Made by a program: the position numbers and the translations under genes
The notes under the pieces: model-generated
Told to the model about the DNA's origin: nothing
Database searches by the model: none
What the model saw: only the letters and a program-made list of their open reading frames with translations
NCBI GenBank assembly: GCA_014379355.1
Contig: JACMLX010000007.1
Location: 20,376 to 84,375 of the forward strand
Origin: Gemmatimonadaceae bacterium
GTDB taxonomy: Bacteria > Gemmatimonadota > Gemmatimonadetes > Gemmatimonadales > Gemmatimonadaceae
DNA length: 64,000 bases
Direction: 5' to 3'
In this document: positions 1 through 10,364 of the stretch, in pieces
How positions within the stretch are numbered: the first letter of the stretch is position 1
Layout: the number at the start of each line of letters is the position of its first letter

Positions 1-3000
1 ACCCATTTCCGCCGCCACTGTTCCTTCCTCCGGCAATGACACGACCTCCTCGAAGCCGGCAGCGAGAAGTGCGTCACGCCAGACCGACGCGGCAAGCAAC
101 GGCACGTCGGTACGCAAGGCGTCCTCGAAGTGCTGCCAGCCTTCGATCAGTCCGGTGCTGATGTCGAACCACGCGTGATGCGCGACCGTCTCGACCAGCA
201 ACAGATACCCGCCCGGCGCCAGCAGATCGCGCACGTTGGCAATCGCGGTCGTGATGTTCTTCGCCGCGTGCAGCGCATTCGCCGCCGTGACGACGTCGAA
301 TGATCCGCGCGTCAGTCCCTGCTCGGCACCGGTGCGATCGGCGTCGAAGACGGCGGTACGCAAGCGCACCTGCCCGCCGAATCGTTCGTGCGCACGGCTG
401 AGAAATGCATCCGACAGATCCGTGAACCAGTACTCGATGCCACTGCCCGCAAGACGCGATATGAGTGCTGCCGACGTGCCACCGGTACCACTCCCGACCT
501 CGAGCACGCGCGCCGGACGTGAATCCGTGGGAAACTCGGCACACGCGACGATCGACGCGGCTGCGAGTGCGTTGATGTACTGCGCGCTGGACGACGTGGT
601 ATAGAGCGCTTCCGCAACGGCGAACGTGCCGCCCGGAAACAGCGTCTCGAGTGAAGTCGCCTGGCCCGTCATGACCTGCGTGAGCAGTTCCGAACAGTTT
701 CGCACGTAGTCCAGCAGTGGACGATCGCCGGCGAGACGCTGCTCGATCTCCGCCATCGTGTCGCGCGGATCGAGCGCCGGAAGTGCAGTCTCGCTGACAT
801 ACACATCGCCGTCGAGACGGAGCAAGCCCATCGCGACAAGCCGCTGCAACCAGCGCGCAAGCAACCGCTGCTGCGACTCGACGATTCCGCCGCGCTGCGC
901 GGCGTCGCCTGACGTCGCACGTTCGCGCGGTGTCGTGAACAATCCGCACGCGCGCAGCGTATCGACGATCAACGCGGTCGAGTGGCGCTCGAGCAGCTCC
1001 CAATGTGCGGCGTACCCCGTCACATCGACACCGATCGGCGCCTGTTCGGCCTGCGCACGTGCGCTGCGAAGGGTCGCGGTCCATCGCTGGCTTGCGGCCG
1101 ACGGCGCAGGGCGCGACGCGGTCGTGGCGCGTCCCGGAATCCAGTACCGCTTGTGCTCGAACGGGTAGGTTGGCAGCGGAATCCGAGCCCCCGCATACGG
1201 CGACGCGAAGGCCGTCCAATCGATGTCGCCGCCGGCGGCAAAGAGTTGTGCGACAGACTCCGCAAGCTCGTTCCACTGCGCGCCGCCGCGACGCATCGAC
1301 GGCAGCATCAGCAGCGACGTGTCCTCCGTGGAGGTGCTCGCTGCCACGTCGGCGACCTGTGAGGTCAGCACCGGATGCGGCCCCACTTCGATGAACGCCG
1401 TCGCACCGAGGCGCAGCAGCTCGCGTGCAACATCGTGGAACTGCACAGTCGATCGCGTCTGCGCTGCCCAGTAGCCCCGGGCTGGTGACTGTCCGGCAGG
1501 CACCAGCGCACCAGTCAGGCCCGACACCCACGCCGTGCGCGGCGGCTGCATGACGATTGCGTCGGCGATAGTCGAGAATTCATTCAGTACGGGATCGAGC
1601 TGCGCGGAGTGGAACGCATGCCGCACACCAACGAGTCGGCGAAACTCGATGCCGTGCGTCGCGAGTGTGGCTTCGGCACGGCGGAGTGCGTCGACGGGTC
1701 CCGTCAGGACGACCTGTGCCGGCCCATTCTCTGCCGCAAGTTCAATTCCTCCTGAGGCAAACGCACCGACGTGTGATTCGACGAGACTGCGCGATGCCGA
1801 GACGACCGTCATCGAACCGGAATCAGCGGCGATACCGCTGACGAGGCGCGCGCGTGCGATCACGAGTCGCAGTGCGTCGTCCGCCGTGATGACACCTGCA
1901 AACGCGGCCGCCGCAAATTCACCGAGCGAGTGGCCGGCGATGATCGACGGTTCGACGCCCCAGTTGCGCCAGAGCGCAGCGTTGGCGAGTTCGATGGCGA
2001 TCGTCGCCGCCTGACCATAGAGCGTATCGGCGAGCAGGTCCGTCGCACGCACGCCCCAGAGAATCTCCGTCAGCGACAGTGAAAATTCACGCTCGATCGT
2101 CGTGGAGCAGGCGTCGATGACCTCGCGGAAGACCGGTGAGGTGTCATACAGGTCGCGTCCCATTCCCGGGAACTGCGCGCCATATCCGGTGAATAGGAAC
2201 GCCACGCGCGGTTTCGTGTCGGTGCCGGGCTGCAGAATGCGCGTGATGCCATCGGACACGTGTCGCAGTGAGCGCTGTGCTTCGGTCGCATCGCGCGCGA
2301 CGACGACATGGCGTGCCCATCGCAGCTGCGCGCGCGTGGTTGCGGCGCTGTATGCCACATCCGTCAGCAGTGGAGCGTGCGGCCCGTCGAGCAGCGAGGC
2401 ATATGACGCTGCCACGGCACGCAGCGCATCCGGCGTACGCGCCGAGAGCGGGATGAGATGTACGGGGCGCGCCGGTCGCTCGTCCTCGGCCGCCGTCGCA
2501 TCGCCTTCGGCCAGGATGATGTGCGCGTTCGTGCCGCTGAATCCGAACGAGCTCACCGCCACCGTACGAGGTTGGTTGCCACGTGGCCATGCTTCGCCAT
2601 CGGCGGCAGGCAGACGAAGGTGCTGTGCAGACCAGTCGATGAGCGATGTCGGGTTCGGCGCGTGCAGGTGCGCGGGAATCCATTCATGCTGCAACGCGAG
2701 GACTGCCTTCACCACACCCATCACGCCGGCCGCAGCCTCGAGATGCCCGAGATTGGTCTTCACGGTGCCCACGACCAGCGGGTCGGCCGCGTCACGGCCG
2801 TCACCATACACGGCACCCAGCGCGCGCAGCTCGATCGGATCACCGAGTGACGTGCCGGTTCCGTGCGCCTCGACGTAGTGCACCGCGTGCGGGTCGACCC
2901 CCGCATCGGACAAGGCGCGACGCATCACCGCTTCCTGCGCGACACCATTCGGCGCCGTGATGCCATTGCTCCGCCCATCCTGATTGAGCGCACTGCCGCG

Positions 3001-3870
3001 GATCACCGCCAGCACGCGATCACCATCCGCGCGCGCAGTGGACAGCGTCTTCAGCACCAGCATCGCACAGCCGTCGCTGCGCACGTATCCATCCGCCAAC
3101 GCATCGAACGACTTGCAGCGTCCATCGGGCGCCAGCATGCGCGCCTTGCTGAAGTTGATCGTGCCTTCCGGCGACAGGATGAGGCTCACACCACCGGCCA
3201 CAGCCAGTGACGTCTCGCCCAGCCGCAGGCTCTGACAGGCGAGGTGCAACGACACGAGCGACGACGAACATGCGGTATCCACGCACAGCGTCGGCCCGTG
3301 CGCGCCAAGGAAATACGCCAGTCGCCCTGCCGCCACCGACAGTGCACCGCCGGTGCCGGCGTACACATCGATCGCGTCGGCATCAGCGTACAACGCGCGC
3401 CAGTAGTCGCTGTTCGAGATGCCGAGGAAGAACCCGGCGTCCGAGCCCATCAGATGATCGGGCGCGATTCCGGCGTGTTCGAGTGCTCCCCACGTCACCT
3501 CCAGCAGCAACCGGTGCTGCGGATCCATCGACTCCGCTTCCCGGCGCGAGAGTCCGAAGAATGGCGCATCGAACTGGTCGACATCCCGCAGGAAGCCGCC
3601 GAACTTCGTCGCGACCTTGCCCGGAGCATCAGGGTCCGCGTCGAACAACGTCGCATTGTCCCACCGATCCGCCGGCGCTTCGGTGATCGCGTCACGGCCG
3701 TTACGCAACAACTCCCAGAATGCCGCCGGATCTGCAACGTCACCAGGCGCACGCACTGCCATCCCCACGATCGCGATCGGCTCGTGGCGCTCGGCATCTC
3801 GTTGGGCGAGTTGCGCGCGCAGCTCGCGAATTTCGAGCAGTGCCTGCTTGACGGGTGAGAGCGATTCCAT
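1..3870 (-). CDS. PKS-E: modular type I polyketide synthase, KS-AT-methyltransferase (partial, cut by left edge)
   Basis: The reading frame stays open from an ATG at 3870 to the window edge (1290 residues seen). An N-terminal helix is followed by a ketosynthase with active-site Cys201 in DTACSSSL and the EAHGTGTSLGDP histidine motif. The acyltransferase has its catalytic Ser near 648 in GHSLGE, and the specificity motif HAFH (751-754) points to malonyl-CoA. A long linker then leads into a C-methyltransferase whose SAM-binding motif EVGSGTGG starts near residue 1124. The frame continues past the edge, so any KR, ACP or release domain is unseen. The start lies 2 bases after the PKS-D stop, so the two are almost certainly co-translated. 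The methyltransferase would add a methyl branch at the alpha carbon of this unit. No DH lies between AT and MT. Domain calls are confident; substrate is inferred. Confidence 0.93.
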   Translation of the reverse strand, partial: MESLSPVKQALLEIRELRAQLAQRDAERHEPIAIVGMAVRAPGDVADPAAFWELLRNGRDAITEAPADRWDNATLFDADPDAPGKVATKFGGFLRDVDQFDAPFFGLSRREAESMDPQHRLLLEVTWGALEHAGIAPDHLMGSDAGFFLGISNSDYWRALYADADAIDVYAGTGGALSVAAGRLAYFLGAHGPTLCVDTACSSSLVSLHLACQSLRLGETSLAVAGGVSLILSPEGTINFSKARMLAPDGRCKSFDALADGYVRSDGCAMLVLKTLSTARADGDRVLAVIRGSALNQDGRSNGITAPNGVAQEAVMRRALSDAGVDPHAVHYVEAHGTGTSLGDPIELRALGAVYGDGRDAADPLVVGTVKTNLGHLEAAAGVMGVVKAVLALQHEWIPAHLHAPNPTSLIDWSAQHLRLPAADGEAWPRGNQPRTVAVSSFGFSGTNAHIILAEGDATAAEDERPARPVHLIPLSARTPDALRAVAASYASLLDGPHAPLLTDVAYSAATTRAQLRWARHVVVARDATEAQRSLRHVSDGITRILQPGTDTKPRVAFLFTGYGAQFPGMGRDLYDTSPVFREVIDACSTTIEREFSLSLTEILWGVRATDLLADTLYGQAATIAIELANAALWRNWGVEPSIIAGHSLGEFAAAAFAGVITADDALRLVIARARLVSGIAADSGSMTVVSASRSLVESHVGAFASGGIELAAENGPAQVVLTGPVDALRRAEATLATHGIEFRRLVGVRHAFHSAQLDPVLNEFSTIADAIVMQPPRTAWVSGLTGALVPAGQSPARGYWAAQTRSTVQFHDVARELLRLGATAFIEVGPHPVLTSQVADVAASTSTEDTSLLMLPSMRRGGAQWNELAESVAQLFAAGGDIDWTAFASPYAGARIPLPTYPFEHKRYWIPGRATTASRPAPSAASQRWTATLRSARAQAEQAPIGVDVTGYAAHWELLERHSTALIVDTLRACGLFTTPRERATSGDAAQRGGIVESQQRLLARWLQRLVAMGLLRLDGDVYVSETALPALDPRDTMAEIEQRLAGDRPLLDYVRNCSELLTQVMTGQATSLETLFPGGTFAVAEALYTTSSSAQYINALAAASIVACAEFPTDSRPARVLEVGSGTGGTSAALISRLAGSGIEYWFTDLSDAFLSRAHERFGGQVRLRTAVFDADRTGAEQGLTRGSFDVVTAANALHAAKNITTAIANVRDLLAPGGYLLLVETVAHHAWFDISTGLIEGWQHFEDALRTDVPLLAASVWRDALLAAGFEEVVSLPEEGTVAAEMG

Positions 3871-3872
3871 CG

Positions 3873-6800
3873 TCACGACCGCGGCTGGCGCGGCGGCGCC
3901 GTACGCGAGACGGCGAGTTCCGCGAGCAGCATCGCTTCCGCATCGTCATCGCTCATGGCCGCGACGTCGCTATCGACCGTCACGGTGGGTTCGCTGTCCG
4001 CGCGCGGTGCCGCGGCGGTACGAGCAGTGACGGTCGACGGCTGCAGCAGGGCGAGCACATACGCCGACAGTGCATCGACGGTCGGGTGCTCGAACAGCAG
4101 CGTCGCGGGCAGCGTGCGTTCCACGGCGGCGCCGATCGCCGTCTGCAGTTCGACGGCCATCAGGGAATCGAGACCGAGATCACGCAGCGGGCGTGTCGCA
4201 TCGAGGCGCGCGCCGGACGGAAGACCGAGCATCCGTGCGGCGAACGTCATGACGGCATCTCGCACCGCGTCGGGACGCAGCGAGTCCGGCAACGCTGCCA
4301 CCCTATCGAGAAGCGATGCGACTCGCGCACGGGTATCGGTCACATGCGGCGCGATCGGCGCCACCGACGCCGTTGGAAGCCGGGTGTAGAGTCGCGCATC
4401 GGCCGGCCGCGCGGCGACGAACGCGCGCCAATCGGCGCGGATCAGCATCATGCGATCATGCACGGACGTTCGATGCGTCATCATGAGATCGAGCGCCTCG
4501 GCGGGCGTGAACGCCATGATGCCCGTCGCGTCGAAGCGGCGCGCGCGGGCCGCGACGCGCGTCGCCATCCCGCCACCGTCCCATGTACCCCACTGCAGAC
4601 TGACGGCCCTGCGACCGGATGCACGACGCAATGCCGCCACCTGATCGAGTGCTGCATTGGCGGCCGCGTACGAGGCCTGTCCTGGCCAACCGATCACTCC
4701 CGACGCGGACGAGAAGAGGAGGAAGGTGTCGAGTGCATCATCGCGCGTCAGGGCATCGAGGTGCATGGCGCCGTCCACCTTGCCGCGCATGACACCGCGC
4801 AATCGCTCGACGTTCTGCGACACGAGTGCGCCGTCGTCATTCACGCCGGCGGTGTGCACGACACCGCGCAACGGCAGCATGTCGCGCCGCACCTCCGCCA
4901 GCGCGGCCGCAAGCGAATCGCGATCACCGACATCGACGCTGAACATCGTGCACGTCACGCCACGTGACGTCAGCGAATCGAGCCAGGCGGCACCATCGTC
5001 GTCTGGAGCGCGGCGCGCGAGCAGCGCGAATGATCGCACGCCGTCGGCCGCGAGACGAGCAATGACGCCGCGCCCGAGCGCGCCGAATGCCCCGGTCACG
5101 AAATAGGTGCCGTCGGTGCGCAGCACGTCGGACGACGCCGGCATGACGATCGCGATCTTGCCGGTATGCCGCGCCTGCGCCATGAAACGGAACGCCGATG
5201 CACACGCGTCGAACGGAAATGTCACGGTTGGCAAAGGTGGCAATGCCGCCGTGCGTACGAGTTGCATGATCTCGCGCAGCATCGCACCGAGTCCGGCGGC
5301 CGCATCCGGAGCGAGCGTTGACAAATCAAAGACCGAGTAGGCGACGTCGCCACGTCGCGCCGCCACATCCTCCGCGCTCCAGATTCCCCGCTTGCCGATT
5401 TCGACGAAGCGTCCACCTGGTGCCAGCGCGTCGAGTGATGCCGGGATGAACTCCTCGCTCAGTGAATTCAGCACGACGTCGATCGAGCCGCGGCCATCCG
5501 GTGCGCGAAGCGCATCGCGGAAGGTGACTGCGCGCGAATCGAAGACGTCCCCGACGCCGAGCGAGCGCAGGAATGCACGCTTTTCCCCAGATCCGGCCGT
5601 GCCGACGACGTGTGCTCCGCGCCAGTGCGCGACACACACGGCCGCGATTCCGACACCACCTGCTGCGGCATGCACCAGTACGCGTTCACCGGGCTGCACA
5701 TTCGCCACACGCACCAGCGCGTGGTATGCCGTCAGATAGGCGACCGGCAGAGCGCTCGCGTGCTCGAATGTCATCCACTCCGGCATCGGTGCAACGAGAT
5801 CCGCCTCGACGTGCACGTGTGTCCTCAGCGCGCCGAGCACGAACGCCACCACGCGATCACCGACGGAGACGCCCTGCACGCCCTCGCCCACAGCACGCAC
5901 GACGCCAGCGCATTCGCCGCCGAGCGCGTTGATCGGCAATGTGACCATGCCAAGCGCGCCAAGCACGTCACGGAAGTTGAGCCCAGCCGCACGGACGGCG
6001 ATTTCGACCATGCCCGGGGCGGGAGCACGGCGCGGAACCACGACCGGCGCGAGCGACTCGAGCAACGCGTCGGACGGCGGCAGAATTGCGAGCGTTTCGT
6101 GCTCGCCTGGAATCGTCGGTTGCGGCAGGTGATCGAGTCGTGCGACGAAACGCTCCGCGCCGCGCCGCGCGACACGCGGCTCGATCGCATCGGCATGGCA
6201 CTCCTGCAAGACCATCGCGACGTTGTCCGCGATGCTGCTGAAGTGCGTAAGGTCGACGCTGCGAAGTGACAGCTCCGGATGCTCTGCGGCCGCCGTATGG
6301 CGCAGGCCCCAGAGTGCGGCCGAGGCAACGCTGCCGAGGGCCGCGTCGCCGCCGACCTGCACGGCACCGCAGGTCAGGAGCAGGACGCCATGCCTTGGCG
6401 CCACGCCGTGCGTCACGAGCGCGCGCAGCAGCACCAGTGCGCTGCCGGTGAGCGGCACGACATCTGGTGCTCCTCCCAGGCCCCAGCCGAATACGACACC
6501 ATCGAAGCCTGCACTGGACGAGATCCCGTCCCTCGAGAACATCGCATGCAGTGCCGCATCGAATTCGGCATCCGACATCGTGGATGCGTCACGGAGCGGA
6601 GCGATGCGGATCGCGCTGCCGCCGGCCGCCTCAATGGCGTCGGCGATCGGCGTGTCGTTACCCTGCGCATCTTCGAGCACGAGCCAGCGTTCACCGGACA
6701 TCCTTGGCGCGTTCGTCACGGCGCCGCCGGCGTCCCAGTGCATCGTGTACACGTCGCCACCATCGACGGCCGACGCACCGCGTGCAAGCGCCTGCCGACT

Positions 6801-9800
6801 CGTGCGCTGCACGCGCACACCGAGAACCGCGCCGATCATGATGCCGGAATCGTCGAACAGCTGCGCGTCGGCCACGCGAGTGTCGGCGTTCGCATCGCCG
6901 GTACGCATCACGAGGACGCTGCTCGCGATGCGCTGCGGCGCGGTGAAGCTCACCGATTCGTAACTCACCGGAAGCCACATCGCGTCGTCGCCGCTCATCG
7001 CCAGCTGTCCGAGCCCGTGCAACGCGGCGTCGAGTCGTGCAGCGGTCTGCGCAAGAGTCGGCTGTGCGACGTCGGCCGCAGTCAGCTCGCTCACTGCCTC
7101 CCCGTTCGCCTCATGCAGTGCGCGCAGCAATCGAAAGGACGGGCCAAGGGCGATGCCACCCCGTTCGAGCGCGTCGTAGATGGTCGCGGTGTCGACGGTC
7201 TGTGTGCAGCGTGCCTGCGCCGCCGAGACGTCCACGGTGAACGGCTGTGGCGCGACGTGAGCGATGCGCCCTGCGGCATGCCGCTCCCAACTCGAGCCGG
7301 CATGCGCGCCCTCGGCGCGTGACGTGATGGTGAATACGAGCGTGCCGTCCGAATCGATGCGAACCGTGACCTGCACCGTGCGCGCCTGGCCGTCATCGAT
7401 CGACAGTGCCCGATCGAGCATCACGTCGTGCAGCGATAGTGCGTCGTCACCGGCTGCCGGCAGCAGATGGCGGCTGCGCTCCGCGGCAGACAGCGCGGCC
7501 AGCAGCAGCATTGCGCCCGGCACGACGGCGCGGTCCGACACGCGATGTTCGCGCACGATCTCATCATCGGCCCGCACGATGCTTTCGAAGACCATCGTCT
7601 GCAGCGCGGGTACTTCGGTGAGCCGACCCGGCATCGACTCATGTGATCGATCACCCTGCGCCATGCGACCGAGCGGCAGTGGCGCACCCGCCCACGCGCG
7701 CCGCCGCTGCCAGCGATACGGCGGCAGCGAGATGCGCTCACCCGGCACGCTGAAGAGCCGCTCGCGGTCCGTGGCAACGCCGGCGCACCACAGTACGCCT
7801 TGCGACGCACGTGTCGTAGCGAGTTCACCCTGATTGCGGCGCCATGTCGGCACCACGGGCTGTAGCGCGACGCGCGCACCAAGTGTGGCGCGCAGCGGCG
7901 CGACGAGCACCGGGTGGGGGGCGATCTCGATCAGGGCACACTCGTGCGCTGCCAGCAATGCCGCACTCGCCGCACCAAAGCGCACCGGCTCCCGCGCGTT
8001 CAGTTCCCAATACTGCGCATCGAGTGCAGTCCCGACGACTCGAGCGCCCGTCACTGACGAGTAGAAGGGGATCGACGGTACGCGGCTTTCGAGCGTCGCC
8101 CAGCGTTCGGCGAGCTGTGTTGCTGCCGTGAGCATCGCTGGCGAATGAAACGCGCGCGCCACGCGCACCTGATGACAGACCACCCCGGCGTGCTCGAGCG
8201 CGTTGCGGCACCGCCCAATTGTTTCCACCGCACCGGAAAGCGTGAGCATGCCCGGCGCATTTTCGCCTGAGACTACGATACCCTCGGTGGACGCTGCGAT
8301 GCGTCGAATGATCGACTCGTCGCCCTGCGCCGCGAGCATCGCACCATCACCTGCCGTCTCCTGCATCAACCGACCACGATCCACCGCGATCTCGAGCGCC
8401 TGTGTTGCCGTCAGCGCACCGGCGACACAGGCCGCCGCGAGTTCACCGACGCTGTGTCCGAGCACGGCCACCGGCCGCCGTCCGCTGGCGATCCAGCTGG
8501 CCGCCTGCGCCAGCTGCACGGCGACGAGCACCGGCTGGAAGACATCCGTATCGTCGAGGCGGGAGACGAGTGAATCATTGCGAAGCACGTCGAGCGGCGA
8601 CCATCCGGCGTACGCGCGGACGATCGCGTCACTCCGCTCCATCGACCGGGCGAACACCTCATCATGCGCCATCGATTCGCGTCCCATTCCGGCCCACTGA
8701 CTTCCGTGGCCCGAGAACACGAACCCCACTTCGCGCTCACCACCAACCGGCACGGGATCGGTGCCGATCGCGTCACGCATCGAGGCACCCAGCGACTCGG
8801 CCGATTCCGCGACGACCGCAACGCGATACCGCAGCGCATCGTGCGTGGCGAGCGTCCATGCCACATCACGCAATCCATGCGTCCGCGCGACCCGACTCAC
8901 ATCGTCCGCCATCTCGCGCAGCGCCACCGGATCGTGCGCGGATACCGTGACGAGCCACGGGCCGTCGTCCGGCGCACCGGTCGCAGGAATGCGCGGCGCT
9001 TCCTCGACCACCACATGCGCGTTGGTACCGCCGAAGCCGAACGAACTCACGCCCGCCACGCGCGGCTCGCGCGTCTGCGGCCAGTCCGCTCCGCCGCTCG
9101 CGATCCGCAATCGGGTGCCGTCGAGCGACACGAGCGGATTGAGCGTGCTGAAGTTGATGTGAGGCGGAATGCGTTCATGTCGCAGGGACTGCACGACCTT
9201 GATCATGCCGGCCACGCCTGCCGCCGCTTCCAGATGTCCGAGGTTCGCCTTCACCGTGCCGACATGACACGGTGCACCCGGCGCACCACCGATCTCCGCG
9301 ATCAGCGCCTCGAGTTCGATCGGATCACCGACTGACGTGCCGGTGCCGTGTGCCTCGACGAACGTCACACGTGATGCCGGTATGCGCGCATTCTCGAGTG
9401 CGTCGCGCACCACGGCGCGCTGCGCGAGCCCGTTGGGCGCCGTCAGTGCAGCCGAACGTCCGTCCTGATTCACCGCGGTGCCGCGAATCACCGCCAGCAC
9501 GCGATCGCCGTCGCCGAGCGCATCGGCGAGACGCTTGAGCACGAGTGCTCCCGCGCCTTCGCTGCGCACCCAGCCATCCGCCCCCGCATCGAACGCCTTC
9601 GTGCGTCCATCGGGCGCCATCATGCCCCATTTCGTCAGGGACGCCGTCTGCTCCGGCGCGATGAGCAGGCTCGCGGCGCCGACGATCGCGAGCGACGTCT
9701 CACCCGTACGCAGTGATCGACATGCGGTGTGCACCGCCACGAGTGATGACGAACATGCCGTGTCGACGGCGATCGCGGGCCCGCGCAGATCGAGCAGATA

Positions 9801-10364
9801 CGCAATCCGTCCGGCCGATACACCGTGCGAATTGCCGGACGCGGTGTGGGCGTCGATCGCATCCCAGTCGCCGTACAGGTTGCGAGCGTAGTCGTCGCTG
9901 TAGATCGCGGCGAAGACTCCGGTCGGCGAACCACGCAACGACTCCGTCGTGCAGCCCGCATCACGCAACGCGTCCCACGTCACTTCCAGCAGCAGGCGCT
10001 GCTGCGGGTCCATGCGCACGGCCTCACGCGGTGCGATGCCGAAGAAGTCGGCGTCGAAGCCTTCGATGTCGTGCAGCAGGCCGGCGTACGGCGTCAACAA
10101 CTTCCCGTCGTGCGTCGGATCATCGGTGATCACCGACGCGTCCCAGCGCGTCGTCGGCACGCGCGTCACGGCGTTCACGCCGTTGTCGAGCAGCGTCCAG
10201 AGCTGCTCCGGATCGTCCGCACCACCCGGAAAACGACACGCCATGCCGATGATCGCGATCGGCTCGGACGCGAGCAGGCTGGCGTCGCCGTCGTCGCGCA
10301 TCGCGTCGCGCGCCGACTGTGCGGCCAGCGCGAGCTGTACCGCGGACAACCCGGCCGTGGTCAC
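3873..10364 (-). CDS. PKS-D: fully reducing type I PKS module, KS-AT-DH-ER-KR-ACP
   Basis: This 2163-residue single module starts at a GTG that overlaps the PKS-C stop by four bases (GTGA). Order and rough positions: KS 34-455 (Cys204 in DTACSSSL, HGTGTSVGDP, KANLGHLE); AT 555-860 (GHSVGE; RAFHS in the specificity loop suggests malonyl-CoA); DH about 915-1200; ER about 1440-1745 (nucleotide loop HAAAGGVG); KR about 1750-1990 (TGAFGALG, then SSASG and YAAAN catalytic residues; an NDD in place of LDD suggests B-type stereochemistry); ACP with the phosphopantetheine serine in GLDSL near 2067. The DH histidine motif is HRVSDRAVVP, with Asp where Gly is usual, but the catalytic Asp in LDAALH is present. 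If all domains work it adds a saturated two-carbon unit. The tail ends in an acidic MSDDDAEAMLL segment, possibly a docking helix. Confidence 0.95.
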   Translation of the reverse strand: MTTAGLSAVQLALAAQSARDAMRDDGDASLLASEPIAIIGMACRFPGGADDPEQLWTLLDNGVNAVTRVPTTRWDASVITDDPTHDGKLLTPYAGLLHDIEGFDADFFGIAPREAVRMDPQQRLLLEVTWDALRDAGCTTESLRGSPTGVFAAIYSDDYARNLYGDWDAIDAHTASGNSHGVSAGRIAYLLDLRGPAIAVDTACSSSLVAVHTACRSLRTGETSLAIVGAASLLIAPEQTASLTKWGMMAPDGRTKAFDAGADGWVRSEGAGALVLKRLADALGDGDRVLAVIRGTAVNQDGRSAALTAPNGLAQRAVVRDALENARIPASRVTFVEAHGTGTSVGDPIELEALIAEIGGAPGAPCHVGTVKANLGHLEAAAGVAGMIKVVQSLRHERIPPHINFSTLNPLVSLDGTRLRIASGGADWPQTREPRVAGVSSFGFGGTNAHVVVEEAPRIPATGAPDDGPWLVTVSAHDPVALREMADDVSRVARTHGLRDVAWTLATHDALRYRVAVVAESAESLGASMRDAIGTDPVPVGGEREVGFVFSGHGSQWAGMGRESMAHDEVFARSMERSDAIVRAYAGWSPLDVLRNDSLVSRLDDTDVFQPVLVAVQLAQAASWIASGRRPVAVLGHSVGELAAACVAGALTATQALEIAVDRGRLMQETAGDGAMLAAQGDESIIRRIAASTEGIVVSGENAPGMLTLSGAVETIGRCRNALEHAGVVCHQVRVARAFHSPAMLTAATQLAERWATLESRVPSIPFYSSVTGARVVGTALDAQYWELNAREPVRFGAASAALLAAHECALIEIAPHPVLVAPLRATLGARVALQPVVPTWRRNQGELATTRASQGVLWCAGVATDRERLFSVPGERISLPPYRWQRRRAWAGAPLPLGRMAQGDRSHESMPGRLTEVPALQTMVFESIVRADDEIVREHRVSDRAVVPGAMLLLAALSAAERSRHLLPAAGDDALSLHDVMLDRALSIDDGQARTVQVTVRIDSDGTLVFTITSRAEGAHAGSSWERHAAGRIAHVAPQPFTVDVSAAQARCTQTVDTATIYDALERGGIALGPSFRLLRALHEANGEAVSELTAADVAQPTLAQTAARLDAALHGLGQLAMSGDDAMWLPVSYESVSFTAPQRIASSVLVMRTGDANADTRVADAQLFDDSGIMIGAVLGVRVQRTSRQALARGASAVDGGDVYTMHWDAGGAVTNAPRMSGERWLVLEDAQGNDTPIADAIEAAGGSAIRIAPLRDASTMSDAEFDAALHAMFSRDGISSSAGFDGVVFGWGLGGAPDVVPLTGSALVLLRALVTHGVAPRHGVLLLTCGAVQVGGDAALGSVASAALWGLRHTAAAEHPELSLRSVDLTHFSSIADNVAMVLQECHADAIEPRVARRGAERFVARLDHLPQPTIPGEHETLAILPPSDALLESLAPVVVPRRAPAPGMVEIAVRAAGLNFRDVLGALGMVTLPINALGGECAGVVRAVGEGVQGVSVGDRVVAFVLGALRTHVHVEADLVAPMPEWMTFEHASALPVAYLTAYHALVRVANVQPGERVLVHAAAGGVGIAAVCVAHWRGAHVVGTAGSGEKRAFLRSLGVGDVFDSRAVTFRDALRAPDGRGSIDVVLNSLSEEFIPASLDALAPGGRFVEIGKRGIWSAEDVAARRGDVAYSVFDLSTLAPDAAAGLGAMLREIMQLVRTAALPPLPTVTFPFDACASAFRFMAQARHTGKIAIVMPASSDVLRTDGTYFVTGAFGALGRGVIARLAADGVRSFALLARRAPDDDGAAWLDSLTSRGVTCTMFSVDVGDRDSLAAALAEVRRDMLPLRGVVHTAGVNDDGALVSQNVERLRGVMRGKVDGAMHLDALTRDDALDTFLLFSSASGVIGWPGQASYAAANAALDQVAALRRASGRRAVSLQWGTWDGGGMATRVAARARRFDATGIMAFTPAEALDLMMTHRTSVHDRMMLIRADWRAFVAARPADARLYTRLPTASVAPIAPHVTDTRARVASLLDRVAALPDSLRPDAVRDAVMTFAARMLGLPSGARLDATRPLRDLGLDSLMAVELQTAIGAAVERTLPATLLFEHPTVDALSAYVLALLQPSTVTARTAAAPRADSEPTVTVDSDVAAMSDDDAEAMLLAELAVSRTAPPRQPRS

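Noticed and set aside
74..1531. Minus-strand frame of 485 codons inside the PKS-E region
   Set aside because: It is in a different frame from the KS-AT-MT reading frame, which carries all the motifs; its composition is Arg-rich and unstructured.
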